Origin: Candidatus Rifleibacteriota bacterium
GTDB lineage: Bacteria; Muiribacteriota; Ozemobacteria; Ozemobacterales; Ozemobacteraceae
NCBI GenBank assembly: GCA_015233155.1
Contig: JADFYG010000012.1
Span: 1 to 64,000, forward strand
Direction of reading: 5' to 3'
DNA length: 64,000 bases
This document shows, one piece after another, positions 9,084 to 18,242 of this stretch; the first letter of the stretch is position 1, and each line of letters starts with the position of its first letter. The notes beneath the pieces were generated by a model. It did not search any database. It had not been told where the DNA came from and saw nothing but the letters and a program-made list of their open reading frames with translations. Both the position numbers and the translations under genes were made by a program.

Positions 9084-11918
9084 TCATGAAGGCTCACTGG
9101 CGCGGGAAAGAATACGAATCAGGCCTGTGGAACCATTCAGCTCGACCGTGTCCCCGGTCTTCAGGCGTCTGGTGGCGCCGGTTACGCCGATGACCGCCGG
9201 CAACCCCAATTCGCGGGCAACGATGACCGAGTGGGACAGCATGCTTCCCCGCTCGATAATCAGAGCGGAAGCTGTCGCAAACAAAGGAACCCAGCCAGGG
9301 TCGGTCCTGGAAGCAACCAGAATTTCGCCATTGAGGCTCATGTCATCGCCAGGGTGCAGAATCACTTTCACTTTGCCGCGAACTACACCTGAACTGCCTC
9401 CAATTCCCTGGAGAAGATCGGGATCATCGGGAGCCACGACCTTGAGGGCATCCCTGGTAAGGTCATTGGTGTAAACCACTCCACGCGTTTCAACACGATC
9501 AGGAAGATCATCCATTTCAGCGTATTCGGCAAACTCGGCTTTGCGAAGAGCCGCCAGCTCACCAAGTTTCTGGCTGCAGGCACTGCCAACAACATACGAA
9601 ATGATCTCATCCTTCACCAGATAGAAAATGTCATCAATATCCTTCAACAGTTTGCGCTCGACAAAGCGGGCACCAATGCCACGAAACAGGCGACGAGTCA
9701 GGCCGTACATTTTGGCCCGGGCAAAGCGCTGGTATTCCCTGAACCGAACTGCCTTCCTGGCATAATCACAGACAAAGGCAAATACTTTGGTTTTTGGAAG
9801 CAAGCCGAAAAGTTTTTGGCCGCGCAACATTTCTTCAGCCTTCCGCTCGGCCTTTTCCCGCACCAGCCGCTCTTTTTCGAAAGTATCTTCTTCGAGAGGC
9901 AGTCTGCCTAAAGCATAATTTTTCAACATGCTGAAGATGAAATCAGGGCGCTCGCTGAGCGAGGGTTCTTCGAGTTTCAACTCATTCATGGCCCGGAAAC
10001 CGAACTCTTCGAGATACTGGGCAACCAGTCGGCACATATCGGCCAATTCAGGTAAATCGCCCTCCCGGGGGGGCCGGACAAACATCTCTTTCAGAGTTCC
10101 TGCATCATTCTTTTTGAAAATATCCATAAGGGAAGAACTCGTCTGAATTTTGCGGGCTATTTTCTGAAGGCTACGCATCGGCAGCGTGCTTTCGATATTC
10201 CCCTGCCCGGCCATCAGATCATTGGCCAGAGGCCCATCACGATCCAGGTTCCATGATTTGATAACCGCTTTCAGGATTCCATAAAAAATCATAGCCATGA
10301 AATCGTTGATGATAGGCGCTTTCCAGTTGCCCAATACCGTCGTGACCAGTTCGGTATATATCTCAACGCATTTGTGAGCCGGTGCGTTGCTGAAATCGAA
10401 GTGTTCGTATTTCTTGTACATGTTGGTGTAAATATTCATGAATCGCTTAACACGGTCATCAATCGTATGGAACTGCCAGGCCAGATTCAATCCCACATAG
10501 GCAGCTCTCGGCAATTCCACGAAATATTTCCGAAAGAAGGTGACATTTTCCGAATCGTCGACTTCCAGATCAAACCTGACTTTCACACCCATCATGCCTT
10601 CCATGAACCGACTGTTGTAACTGTACCCCGGAAGAAGTGAAACAAGGCGGTACCAATTCTTCAAATTGTAATAGACCCGGCCATTGAGGAATCCAAGCAT
10701 GTTTGCGAAAGCAAAATCGTTCTTCTGAATCTTGTCCCCGGTGACGCCAAGCACCTGGCAAAACTGACAGTAGACGCTGTGATAGGCATCTTTTATAAAA
10801 GAAAAGGTCAGAGGAGTTGTGATTCCGGAATAGCTTTCGATTATGTTGGAATTATCCCACAGGGTTACGTATTCACGATCTGAAACCCGGGGCTGATCGA
10901 TCGTGGTAATGGGTCGTGCCTGAAGAATCCAGAGGCCGCCGGCAGCGTCAATGGTCCATTCGATGTCCTGGGGAACGTCGCCATACAATCGCTCAATGGA
11001 ATGGGCCAAGGCAGCGACTTTTGTTATCTGCTCGTCCGTCAGACAAGGCTGCATGGCTTTTGTCGCATCAATACTTTTCTGAACGGTACCATGCCCCTGG
11101 GCACGGTCAAAACAGATCTGATCGCTCTTTTCGACAATCTGACGGCTGTGAATCGGATATGAGGCAGTCTTTAGAACCACAAAGGAGTCGGCATCAAGTG
11201 CTCCTGAAACCAGGCCTTCCCCAAGCCCCCAGACAGCGCTGATCATCATCTCGTCAATATATCCGGTGGTTGGATTCACCGAAAAGGCGACCCCGGAAGC
11301 CACGCCATCGATCATTTTCTGAACCACTACGGCCATAGAAACGGTGTCCTGGCGGATGTTCCGCATATGGCGATAGGATACCGCCCGATCGGAAAAAATA
11401 GATGACCAGCAGATGAGGACTGCGTTGCAGATTTCCGCATCGGTTCGGCAAAACAGGCAGGTATCGAGCGTGCCGGCATAGGAAAATTCTTTGGAATCTT
11501 CGCCCAGAGCGCTTGACCTGATAGCGAAGTGGCCGCCATGCACTGACAGCGAATTGTCGACAAAGCAGTCGGATGGCGCGATATCTGCAGGTCGGGCACA
11601 GGAATCCATAAAACGCACCTGTTCCAACAATTCCAACCTGATTGATGGGGAAAGCTGCTGTCGCTGAATTGTTTTTCGCAGGTTCCCGGCGGTTCGGGCA
11701 ATTGATGCAGGAGAAGAGCAATCGATCTCGCTGACCAGGGAGTCGAATTCGGTCCGGAAGGATTCCAGAAACTCTTGAAAACAAAGGCTCGAAAGAATAG
11801 CGAAGGGTGGAACATTCACTCCGGCCTGAGTCAGTTTGAGAAGATTGTAACCTTTTCCTCCGGCCAGTGATAAAACATCAGCGAAATTTGGCTTCCCAGG
11901 CAGAATGATTTTTTCCAC
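9084..11918 (-). CDS. PEP-synthase/rifampicin-phosphotransferase-like dikinase
   Basis: The domain order is that of PEP synthase-like phosphotransferases. An ATP-grasp PPDK N-domain covers residues 1-340 (RSSALGEDSKEFSYAGTLDT near 134-153, SGVAFSVNPTTG, and LWILQARPIT near 330). A long central region of about 450 residues has no recognised catalytic motif. A C-terminal swivelling domain carries the phospho-His in SMLSHSVIVAREL (His896). Such enzymes split ATP into AMP and phosphate and place the beta-phosphate on a substrate through the histidine. In this architecture the central domain chooses the acceptor, as in rifampicin phosphotransferase; here it is unlike the pyruvate-binding barrel. 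Start: GTG with a weak AAGGA. It sits 15 bases after the UbiA gene, so they are co-transcribed. The substrate is not predictable. Confidence 0.8.
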   Translation of the reverse strand: MEKIILPGKPNFADVLSLAGGKGYNLLKLTQAGVNVPPFAILSSLCFQEFLESFRTEFDSLVSEIDCSSPASIARTAGNLRKTIQRQQLSPSIRLELLEQVRFMDSCARPADIAPSDCFVDNSLSVHGGHFAIRSSALGEDSKEFSYAGTLDTCLFCRTDAEICNAVLICWSSIFSDRAVSYRHMRNIRQDTVSMAVVVQKMIDGVASGVAFSVNPTTGYIDEMMISAVWGLGEGLVSGALDADSFVVLKTASYPIHSRQIVEKSDQICFDRAQGHGTVQKSIDATKAMQPCLTDEQITKVAALAHSIERLYGDVPQDIEWTIDAAGGLWILQARPITTIDQPRVSDREYVTLWDNSNIIESYSGITTPLTFSFIKDAYHSVYCQFCQVLGVTGDKIQKNDFAFANMLGFLNGRVYYNLKNWYRLVSLLPGYSYNSRFMEGMMGVKVRFDLEVDDSENVTFFRKYFVELPRAAYVGLNLAWQFHTIDDRVKRFMNIYTNMYKKYEHFDFSNAPAHKCVEIYTELVTTVLGNWKAPIINDFMAMIFYGILKAVIKSWNLDRDGPLANDLMAGQGNIESTLPMRSLQKIARKIQTSSSLMDIFKKNDAGTLKEMFVRPPREGDLPELADMCRLVAQYLEEFGFRAMNELKLEEPSLSERPDFIFSMLKNYALGRLPLEEDTFEKERLVREKAERKAEEMLRGQKLFGLLPKTKVFAFVCDYARKAVRFREYQRFARAKMYGLTRRLFRGIGARFVERKLLKDIDDIFYLVKDEIISYVVGSACSQKLGELAALRKAEFAEYAEMDDLPDRVETRGVVYTNDLTRDALKVVAPDDPDLLQGIGGSSGVVRGKVKVILHPGDDMSLNGEILVASRTDPGWVPLFATASALIIERGSMLSHSVIVARELGLPAVIGVTGATRRLKTGDTVELNGSTGLIRILSRASEPS

Positions 11919-11933
11919 AGTCTATTTTATTCC

Positions 11934-12851
11934 TTAATGCAAGTATGGATAAGCCCCAACAGCAATAGCCATGTGGTAAGCCAGCAAATAAAAGGAAACT
12001 GTCCCGCGATACACCCTCGCTGTTATCAGGGAAGGTTTTGTGGCGTAGACCAGCCCCGAAAAAACTACCGGACTGATTATGGTGCCTGTCGGGTAAACCA
12101 GCCCGGGGATTAAGACCCCGACTTTGGCCTGGCACGCCAGGAGCAGCAATACATAGCCAGCGAGGAGATTTAACAGTAACAATATCACTGCGCCGGCGGG
12201 TCCAAGGCGAAACGAATATGAATCAAGCCTGCATTTTTCCTCGTCAGGCCCGAAGGTTTTACGGCCAAACTCAAAAACATTGAAGACGAACCAGTTGCCC
12301 AACGCCATATAAAAGAGCAAGGTCGGCGCGGCAACAGGTTCGATGCCGTTGACCACGGAAAAAATCAGCATTCCCGAAAGAGAAGCCGAAAAGGTATGGG
12401 AAATGGCATATATCTCGAGCTTCGGACGCAGCCAGCCGCTGATGAAAAATTCCATCCGCATCAGCAGGGTAAATGCCAGAAGCAGTACATAGGCGGAGAA
12501 CACCGGCCACCCGAGCGACATTGCTATGCCGATCTCAAGAGTGACGCAGCTGAGGGTCACCTGCCCAAACTCCATAATGCTGATCAAACCGCGAGCCAGA
12601 GGTCGGCTTGGATTATGTTCCCTGTCAAAGTCGTAATCTTTCACTTCATCGAACAGCCGCATATGAAAAAACACACACCAGACCAATACAAAACCCGCAC
12701 TCAGGCGTAAAGGCGACAAAAAAGCTCCTGCCCGCAGCGGCCAGGCCATTGCGGCATTGGCGGCGAAAAATGCCAAAATTATCAACGAAGAGCTGAAGGG
12801 CTCGAAGCGCTCCTTCAGAAACTGCCACCAGCGCTGAATGAAACCAATCAT
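11934..12851 (-). CDS. UbiA-family membrane prenyltransferase
   Basis: A roughly nine-helix membrane protein with the UbiA aspartate motif D68-x3-D72-x3-D76 in RLFDEVKDYDFDREHNPSRP, followed by the usual RPLARG. A second polar loop, FEFGRKTFGPDEE (about residues 192-204), corresponds to the second Mg-diphosphate site but is not a canonical DxxxD. Family members join isoprenyl diphosphates to aromatic or glyceryl acceptors. Start: ATG with GGGTGA upstream. The gaps to the ligase gene (18 bp) and to the dikinase gene (15 bp) indicate a tight operon. The acceptor is unknown; ether-lipid or quinone-like products are both possible. Confidence 0.8.
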   Translation of the reverse strand: MIGFIQRWWQFLKERFEPFSSSLIILAFFAANAAMAWPLRAGAFLSPLRLSAGFVLVWCVFFHMRLFDEVKDYDFDREHNPSRPLARGLISIMEFGQVTLSCVTLEIGIAMSLGWPVFSAYVLLLAFTLLMRMEFFISGWLRPKLEIYAISHTFSASLSGMLIFSVVNGIEPVAAPTLLFYMALGNWFVFNVFEFGRKTFGPDEEKCRLDSYSFRLGPAGAVILLLLNLLAGYVLLLLACQAKVGVLIPGLVYPTGTIISPVVFSGLVYATKPSLITARVYRGTVSFYLLAYHMAIAVGAYPYLH

Positions 12852-12869
12852 TGTGGGGTCACCCGCTGC

Positions 12870-14585
12870 TTACTTTTTGTTGATCAGGTCGCGCAAAATA
12901 CCGTATTCCACTTTACTGCGATGTCTTGGATCCATGGGAATGGAGTCAACCACGCCAAGGTAATCAAACGGAATGGAATGTCTTTTGAGTGTCGTTTCTA
13001 TTTCCTTCAACAAGCTTGCGCTTTGAGACCTGGCGGTTTCGTTCAGCTCGACCACCACATACGCTTTTTCCCCGAGCCTGGAATCGGGCATTCCAAGGAA
13101 AGCGCCTTGCTTCACGCCAGGGTGATTCTTCAGCAGAAACTCGACCTGCACCGGAAAAAGCGGCACGCCATCGCGGAAAATGACATTGTGAACGCGACCA
13201 ACAAGCCAAATATCGCCGGCCGGATCAAGGTATCCAACATCGCCGGTCCGGTGCCAGACCTTGCCACTGCTCTCGATGATCTTCGCTCTAACCACCGCAT
13301 CAGGATCATTGAAATAGGAGTTGCAGACATGTAGTCCGGCCACGACTAATTCGCCAACCTCGCCATTGGGAAGTTCCCATGGCTCCCAATCATCATTTTT
13401 CAGGGCAACAGTGTCACTGGAAATGCGAATAAATTTGTATTCAAGATCTTCGGTGAAGTGTCCGACGTTGACGCCCTTTTGGGGGGCCAAACCGCGCTTT
13501 GGATCGAGAATTCCAGCTGCTTCGATGTGGGCGATGGGCTCCACTTCCGTCGATCCATAGAGGACCAGAAGTTCAGCATTGGGCACCATTTTTTTTGTGA
13601 GTTTTACCAGATCAGGGCTGACGGCGGCCCCACCGGTAATGAGTCGCCGAATAAGGGGCAAAGTGATTCCACGCTCGGCACAGAATTGCCCGGCACCCGT
13701 CATCATGCTGATACTCAGTGTCGCACAGGTCACTTTCGTGCTGAGAATCTGACTGACCACCATGACGGCGTCTTTTTCGCTCGGACGGGCCGCATCGGTA
13801 ATAGGAATGATGGTCGTTACCCCAGCCGCCAGGTTATTTAAAGAAAACATCGGAAAGGCGGGCAGGTCGATGTCAGCCCTGGCATATGGAATGCACTTAT
13901 TCAGGGCATAATGTTGGGCAGCCAGGAATTCATGAGTTCGATTGGCTCCCTTGGGGGTTCCGGAACTGCCAGTGGTAAAGGTGATAAGGGCCGTATCATC
14001 ACCATTGACGGCGACAGGTTCAGTCATGGGGTCGCACATCTGTAACCTGGCGAGATCGCCATGGTAGTCGAATTTATTTTGATGCGGTCCGACGACAATC
14101 CTGATGGGAATCTTCGCCAGTTCTGATTCTCCGGCGCAAAACTCAAATGCCTTTTCAACCGTGATAAAAGCCCTGGCATCGACGATTCTGGCACTGACGC
14201 CCAGTTGGTCACGGCGTGCCCAGGAATCGAGAAAAACAGCACTGGCACCGATCATTTGCAGGGCGGCCATAGTCTGATACAAAGGGACCGACATGGGAAC
14301 GAAGAGAATGACCCGATCTCCGGGCTTGATGCCCGTATTAAGAAGGCCTTGAGCGGTTCTTTGAATCAGGCCCTGAAAATTTCGAAACGACAGAGACTGA
14401 TGGGAAATATGATCTTCAATTTTGTCGCCAAATGCAGGGATATTTGCAGGATCAGGCCACATAAAAGCTAGGGTATCAGGCTTTTCCTGAACATGTCTCT
14501 CGATCAATGAAACGACATTATTCCTTTTGTCTTTTCCATCGAAGAAACCAATAGCTTTGTTACGATATTTATCGAGTAAAGACAT
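12870..14585 (-). CDS. AMP-binding acyl/carboxyl ligase (OleC-like)
   Basis: An ANL-superfamily adenylating enzyme. The ATP P-loop TFTTGSSGTPKGANRTHEF is at about residues 202-220, the adenine motif YGSTEVEP near 345, the hinge TGDVGYLD near 460, and the catalytic lysine in HRSKVEYG (Lys558). The sequence style (GANRTHEFLAAQHYAL after the P-loop) resembles the fatty-acid-ligase/OleC branch, whose best-known member forms beta-lactones, rather than medium-chain acyl-CoA synthetases. ATG at 14585 with GGGAG seven bases upstream is preferred over GTG at 14591. It probably activates a carboxylic acid for the cluster pathway. No carrier protein, thiolase or OleA/OleD partner is visible, so the olefin pathway itself is not supported. 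Confidence 0.75.
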   Translation of the reverse strand: MSLLDKYRNKAIGFFDGKDKRNNVVSLIERHVQEKPDTLAFMWPDPANIPAFGDKIEDHISHQSLSFRNFQGLIQRTAQGLLNTGIKPGDRVILFVPMSVPLYQTMAALQMIGASAVFLDSWARRDQLGVSARIVDARAFITVEKAFEFCAGESELAKIPIRIVVGPHQNKFDYHGDLARLQMCDPMTEPVAVNGDDTALITFTTGSSGTPKGANRTHEFLAAQHYALNKCIPYARADIDLPAFPMFSLNNLAAGVTTIIPITDAARPSEKDAVMVVSQILSTKVTCATLSISMMTGAGQFCAERGITLPLIRRLITGGAAVSPDLVKLTKKMVPNAELLVLYGSTEVEPIAHIEAAGILDPKRGLAPQKGVNVGHFTEDLEYKFIRISSDTVALKNDDWEPWELPNGEVGELVVAGLHVCNSYFNDPDAVVRAKIIESSGKVWHRTGDVGYLDPAGDIWLVGRVHNVIFRDGVPLFPVQVEFLLKNHPGVKQGAFLGMPDSRLGEKAYVVVELNETARSQSASLLKEIETTLKRHSIPFDYLGVVDSIPMDPRHRSKVEYGILRDLINKK

Positions 14586-14694
14586 GATCACTCTCCCTCG
14601 TCATGCAAAATGATGACTTGCGTAAAACATTTAGAATGGCAACCTTCTCAAGCAGTCCCTGACTCAAAAAGGTTGTCATTCGCAGACGCCATCA

Positions 14695-15453
14695 TCACAA
14701 TTGCAGACCTCGGCGACGCATGGCAAGGATTTGGTTCATCGTAGGGCTTCTAGTATATCTGGGTTGGTCGCAGACATTTTTCATGGAGACAAATTTGCCA
14801 CGACCAGCGATTGCATGCAAACAGTCCAGAAGATTCTCGGACTCAGAATAACTTGAGGCATATGGAATGTCCAGATACGATCTTACATGCTTTACGCCGA
14901 CTTCCTGTCGAAGCAGGATATCACCGTCATCAATTTTTTCATTCATCCAATGAATGGTGTAACCTACGGGTCTCCCTTCACTCCAGGCCCAAAGATCACA
15001 CATGGTTCCGCGATTCTCGGGCAAGAGCCCGTGATGTATATTCAGGCATCCGATCCGGGGAAGATCGAGAACCTCCTTGCTGTAAATGTTCCGGGTGCGC
15101 ATGTTAATAATGATATCTGGAGAACATTTCCTCATATACTGGACGGCATCCGGATGATTAATATTTTTGCATCTGTAAACTGGAATTCCCTCCTTCTTCA
15201 TAATTGCCAAGCGCCCATCGTTCATTTTGGCCGAGATCAGATTGCGAAGCAGTGCCAGGCTGAATCTAGGCGCACCAATCATCTGCAGGCCGACGATGTT
15301 TTTCAGAAGATAATGGGTCGGCACCTCGATAAAAACCACGGCCGCCAGATTGGTGCCTTCCGGCAAACGGTCTTTCCGTGAGACCGCAGTCAGTAGATGA
15401 AGAAAGTTGTCTTTTACATATGTCACGTTCGAAGTGACGAATATCAGTTTCAT
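14695..15453 (-). CDS. Formyltransferase-family protein (10-formyl-THF dependent)
   Basis: A 252-residue stand-alone formyltransferase catalytic domain. The triad positions of Met-tRNA and sugar formyltransferases are present: Asn138 and His140 in LNIHHGLLPENRG and the Asp175/Asp176 pair in IDDGDILLRQE. It lacks the C-terminal domain of Met-tRNA formyltransferase, so N-formylation of a small amine, sugar or lipid headgroup is more likely. An ATG at 15453 is preferred; a GTG two codons upstream is possible. It is the first gene of the minus-strand cluster, 109 bases before the ligase gene. The AT-rich upstream region (15460-15530) probably carries the promoter, but no clear -35/-10 pair was found. 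Confidence 0.75.
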   Translation of the reverse strand: MKLIFVTSNVTYVKDNFLHLLTAVSRKDRLPEGTNLAAVVFIEVPTHYLLKNIVGLQMIGAPRFSLALLRNLISAKMNDGRLAIMKKEGIPVYRCKNINHPDAVQYMRKCSPDIIINMRTRNIYSKEVLDLPRIGCLNIHHGLLPENRGTMCDLWAWSEGRPVGYTIHWMNEKIDDGDILLRQEVGVKHVRSYLDIPYASSYSESENLLDCLHAIAGRGKFVSMKNVCDQPRYTRSPTMNQILAMRRRGLQL

Positions 15454-15694
15454 TTGCACAGATTCTTAAAAAAACCAAACTTTTCATATTTAAAGATCTA
15501 ATATGAATAGGTATAATATACAACATGGATGAGAGATGTATGCCTTTCGGTAAAACTCGTCAGAATTTTTTTGAAGTTTCGGAAATGAGCCGACATTTAT
15601 TCAGGCGATCAAAGTTCTTCTTGTTTTGTGGAAATTTGAGATATCATAGTTTTATAACGATTCTGAAAAAAATCTAATCAGGGGGAATTTTCGT

Positions 15695-15913
15695 ATGAAA
15701 GAAACTATTAAGTCCGTTTCCAATTTTTGTTTTGTTTTAGGTTTTGTATCCATTATCGGGTCCATTGCAACCTGGGCTTATACCAAGGGAAGTGGAAAAC
15801 CTGAGGAGCTTGCGCATGCTGAAAGATTCGGCATATTTGTCGGAATCTGGGCGCCAACATTTTTTATCATTTCCAACCGCCTGAAATCTTATGCTGCCGA
15901 AATGAATTCCTGA
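15695..15913 (+). CDS. Small two-helix membrane protein
   Basis: A 72-residue protein with two hydrophobic segments (about residues 10-30 and 44-60) joined by a short polar loop, GSGKPEELAHAERFG. A strong GGGGGAA ribosome binding site precedes the ATG. No family is recognised. It stands alone between the lipid-type cluster (divergent) and a 60-bp palindrome. A regulatory or structural membrane role is possible but unproven. Confidence 0.6.
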   Translation: MKETIKSVSNFCFVLGFVSIIGSIATWAYTKGSGKPEELAHAERFGIFVGIWAPTFFIISNRLKSYAAEMNS

Positions 15914-16045
15914 TTTAACATTCTCTCTTCGAGAATTAACTTAATTCACGAGAGATTACAATATTTTGCCTGTTTCGCTATTTATTTCCTGTTCCTTCTG
16001 TAATTTGTCCTTTGTTTCGAAAATTCGTCTGATTACGGAACAAAC

Positions 16046-16105
16046 CTTTTTTAGACGGGGAGAATAATTGAATAGGTATTCAATTATTCTCCCCGTCTAA
16101 AAAAG
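16046..16105. repeat. 60-bp perfect palindrome (29-bp arms, GG spacer)
   Basis: Left arm 16046-16074 and right arm 16077-16105 are exact reverse complements around a two-base GG spacer. The arms run C, T6, AGACGGGGAGAATAATTG, AATA and back. It is not a normal intrinsic terminator: the T-run is on the 5' side of the hairpin and pairs with the A-run, so on either strand the transcript lacks the trailing U-tract. The last codons and stop of the small minus-strand gene lie in the right arm. Confidence 0.9.
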
Positions 16106-16323
16106 ATACTTTTTAACAGAAAATGGATAAAGAAATATAAAGGCAAAAAGATTATATGCACGACTACGTGAGAACATCCGAACAGAGGCGCGCATAGAGG
16201 CGCGGAGAGCACTTCACCTGCAACAACAGACCCGACAGATTCCTCATTATCAGCAGCAGCTTGCTCTTTCCGCTCCTCATCTTTCTTTCGTCTTCGTTCT
16301 CTCCGATCATCCGCTGCCTGCAT
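16084..16323 (-). CDS. Small basic protein with C-terminal membrane helix
   Basis: A 79-residue frame starting at ATG 16323 with AAAGGA upstream; a TTG at 16353 would add ten residues but has no binding site. The N-terminal third is dominated by Arg, Lys, Glu and Asp (RRERRRKKDEERKEQ). The last third is a hydrophobic helix (VVVHIIFLPLYFFIHFLL) ending in FFRRGE, encoded inside the palindrome. It follows the M30-like protease gene by 31 bases. No family is recognised, and it may be a chance frame; the ribosome binding site and the coherent charge/helix layout are the support. Confidence 0.4.
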   Translation of the reverse strand: MQAADDRRERRRKKDEERKEQAAADNEESVGSVVAGEVLSAPLCAPLFGCSHVVVHIIFLPLYFFIHFLLKSIFFRRGE

Positions 16324-16354
16324 TCGTTTCCTTTGTTTCCGATCTTTACCCAAT

Positions 16355-18187
16355 TCAGAATGACTTCAATGCCTCGATCTTTTGTTCGACTGCCGAATCA
16401 TCGCCTCTGTTCTGCAAACTCCATGCGGAAAGCTGTTCAGCCATAGTTTTGGCAAGAGGTCGAAGCGCCTTTTTCGCGACCGGATCAGAAGCTGCCTTGA
16501 TCAGCTGATCAAAGGCTCCAGTTGAACCGGTCTCGAGGCCCTCGCGGGCATTGTGCGTAATTTCGAAAGCAAGGGTATCAAGATTCGTCAGGCCGACTGC
16601 CTGGCCATCCCGTTCAGATTGCGGAAGTGCGGCTGCTGTCATCCGATATTCGGCAATAAGTTGTTCCGCGCTGGCAGCGGGGCGAGGTGCTCTGGCGACA
16701 ACGGCTCCCTTATCTTTTACCGCTACTTCCCAGGGGGATTGGGCTGTCGGAACGTCGTCATATTGGCCTTGAGAGCGCGGAACAGCCGCAACAACGAGCG
16801 TGAGCGAATCGAACTTCCCGACGTTCAGATCAAGGCTTCCGCCAACCGATGTCGCTCCGGCCGGAGTGCTCAATCCTTCCGGAATAGTCTTGCCCATCTG
16901 AATCCAGGTAATGGCCGGTGTGAGCTGATCTCTGGAATCTGATAGAACCGCCCCGACGATGAAATCGGCATCCTGGCCGGCGAAAGACACCGTGACCGTC
17001 TCCTTCGCTCCTGTAAGATCAACTTTTACGGCTTCCGCTCCAAACAGACATGCCTTGTCCTTGAACACGCCTGGAAGCGTTTTAAGCATCGCGACAGGGG
17101 GCAGGCGGAAACGGGCGAGGCTCTTGTCATAGGCATACTGTCCCTTTTCGAGCTGGGGCAGGTTCGTATAATTGGCAACCATGAATTCGACGAATGCCGT
17201 TCGGAACGTCGTCTTCAAGCCTTTGAGCAGTTTTTCATAGCCTGCCGTCCCGTGACTCTTGTCGTCGACCAGTTTTCGAAAGAAAGCCGCCCGGGCAGCG
17301 TCGGTGGGCATGTAGCGATTCAGGAGATAATAATTCCAGAGGTAGACTTCTCCGTAGTTCGCCAGCATGTTGTCTTTTGCCCATGCGGTCAGACTGTTAT
17401 TCGGAGTTTGCATCCAGGAGGTGATCTGACTCTGATGACCGTAGCCGCAAAGGTATGTCGCAATTTGCGAACAGGCCTCGTTTACCCAGGTCATCTCTTT
17501 CGGATCATGGATAAAATGGATCATATGCTGAAATTCATGTGCTACAACAGCCAGATAATTGGAACTCGAAGGATCGCCAGGATGAATATCGAGATACATC
17601 ATCTCGCGTTCATTGCTTTTGACAGGGATATTAGCGGGTATCTGGCTTTGCAGAAATTCGTCGCCCGCGAAAAAATAACCAGCGACGTAGCCGCTCTTCG
17701 AGCCCTCGGTCCAACCGTCCTGGATATCGAGCATCAAAAGGGTGATTTTTTCATCACCATCTATGCCGGGTTTCCATTCCGAGCCGAAATTGGCGGTGTC
17801 AGTGCTATACACCTTATCGTCAAAATCCTGTTGAACCTTGGCAATGGCAGCATCACTCACACTCTGACCCTGTTCCAGGAATATGTAGCAATTCTTGCCG
17901 ACAGCTTTACAGACAGCCTCGATCTGAACCGAGGTGTTTTCTTTTATATTTTTCGTCCAGAATTTCTCGATATCACCAACTTTGTATATTTTCGGAACAG
18001 GCGCGGGAGCGCGAGTGCGCTTCGCCAATCCCTGGCGTGTTTCGAGGGGAACCTGCATGGCAAGTGCCTTCACTTCCTGATCGAACATGTGCGTTGCGTC
18101 GATCCAGGGTTCAGCGGCCCAGACAGACCCGGTTAAACTGAACGTGATGAGAGCTCCGGAAAATAATTTCCCGAAAAACCGATTCAT
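16355..18187 (-). CDS. Secreted M30-like zinc metalloprotease
   Basis: A signal peptide (about residues 1-24, ending VWAA) is followed by a protease domain with the zinc motif HEFQHMIHF near residues 215-223 and a downstream glutamate in NEACSQIATYL, in the manner of M30 (hyicolysin) peptidases. The last 230 residues have beta-rich segments and no catalytic motif, probably a C-terminal accessory domain. ATG at 18187 with GGAGGG upstream is chosen; the open frame extends only four codons further, to a TTG. Proteolysis outside the cytoplasmic membrane is inferred. It is divergent from the DnaJ-like gene and has its own promoter. Confidence 0.75.
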   Translation of the reverse strand: MNRFFGKLFSGALITFSLTGSVWAAEPWIDATHMFDQEVKALAMQVPLETRQGLAKRTRAPAPVPKIYKVGDIEKFWTKNIKENTSVQIEAVCKAVGKNCYIFLEQGQSVSDAAIAKVQQDFDDKVYSTDTANFGSEWKPGIDGDEKITLLMLDIQDGWTEGSKSGYVAGYFFAGDEFLQSQIPANIPVKSNEREMMYLDIHPGDPSSSNYLAVVAHEFQHMIHFIHDPKEMTWVNEACSQIATYLCGYGHQSQITSWMQTPNNSLTAWAKDNMLANYGEVYLWNYYLLNRYMPTDAARAAFFRKLVDDKSHGTAGYEKLLKGLKTTFRTAFVEFMVANYTNLPQLEKGQYAYDKSLARFRLPPVAMLKTLPGVFKDKACLFGAEAVKVDLTGAKETVTVSFAGQDADFIVGAVLSDSRDQLTPAITWIQMGKTIPEGLSTPAGATSVGGSLDLNVGKFDSLTLVVAAVPRSQGQYDDVPTAQSPWEVAVKDKGAVVARAPRPAASAEQLIAEYRMTAAALPQSERDGQAVGLTNLDTLAFEITHNAREGLETGSTGAFDQLIKAASDPVAKKALRPLAKTMAEQLSAWSLQNRGDDSAVEQKIEALKSF

Positions 18188-18242
18188 TTCGCCCTCCAAA
18201 ATAATATGAAAAAATGTCGCGCAAATGCAAGTGTATCCTGTG

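Noticed and set aside
12870..14585. Olefin (OleABCD) pathway
   Set aside because: Only an OleC-like ligase is present; no thiolase, reductase or beta-lactone decarboxylase neighbour.
16046..16105. Intrinsic terminator for the palindrome
   Set aside because: The T-run is 5' of the stem and the A-run 3', on both strands; a terminator needs Us after the stem.
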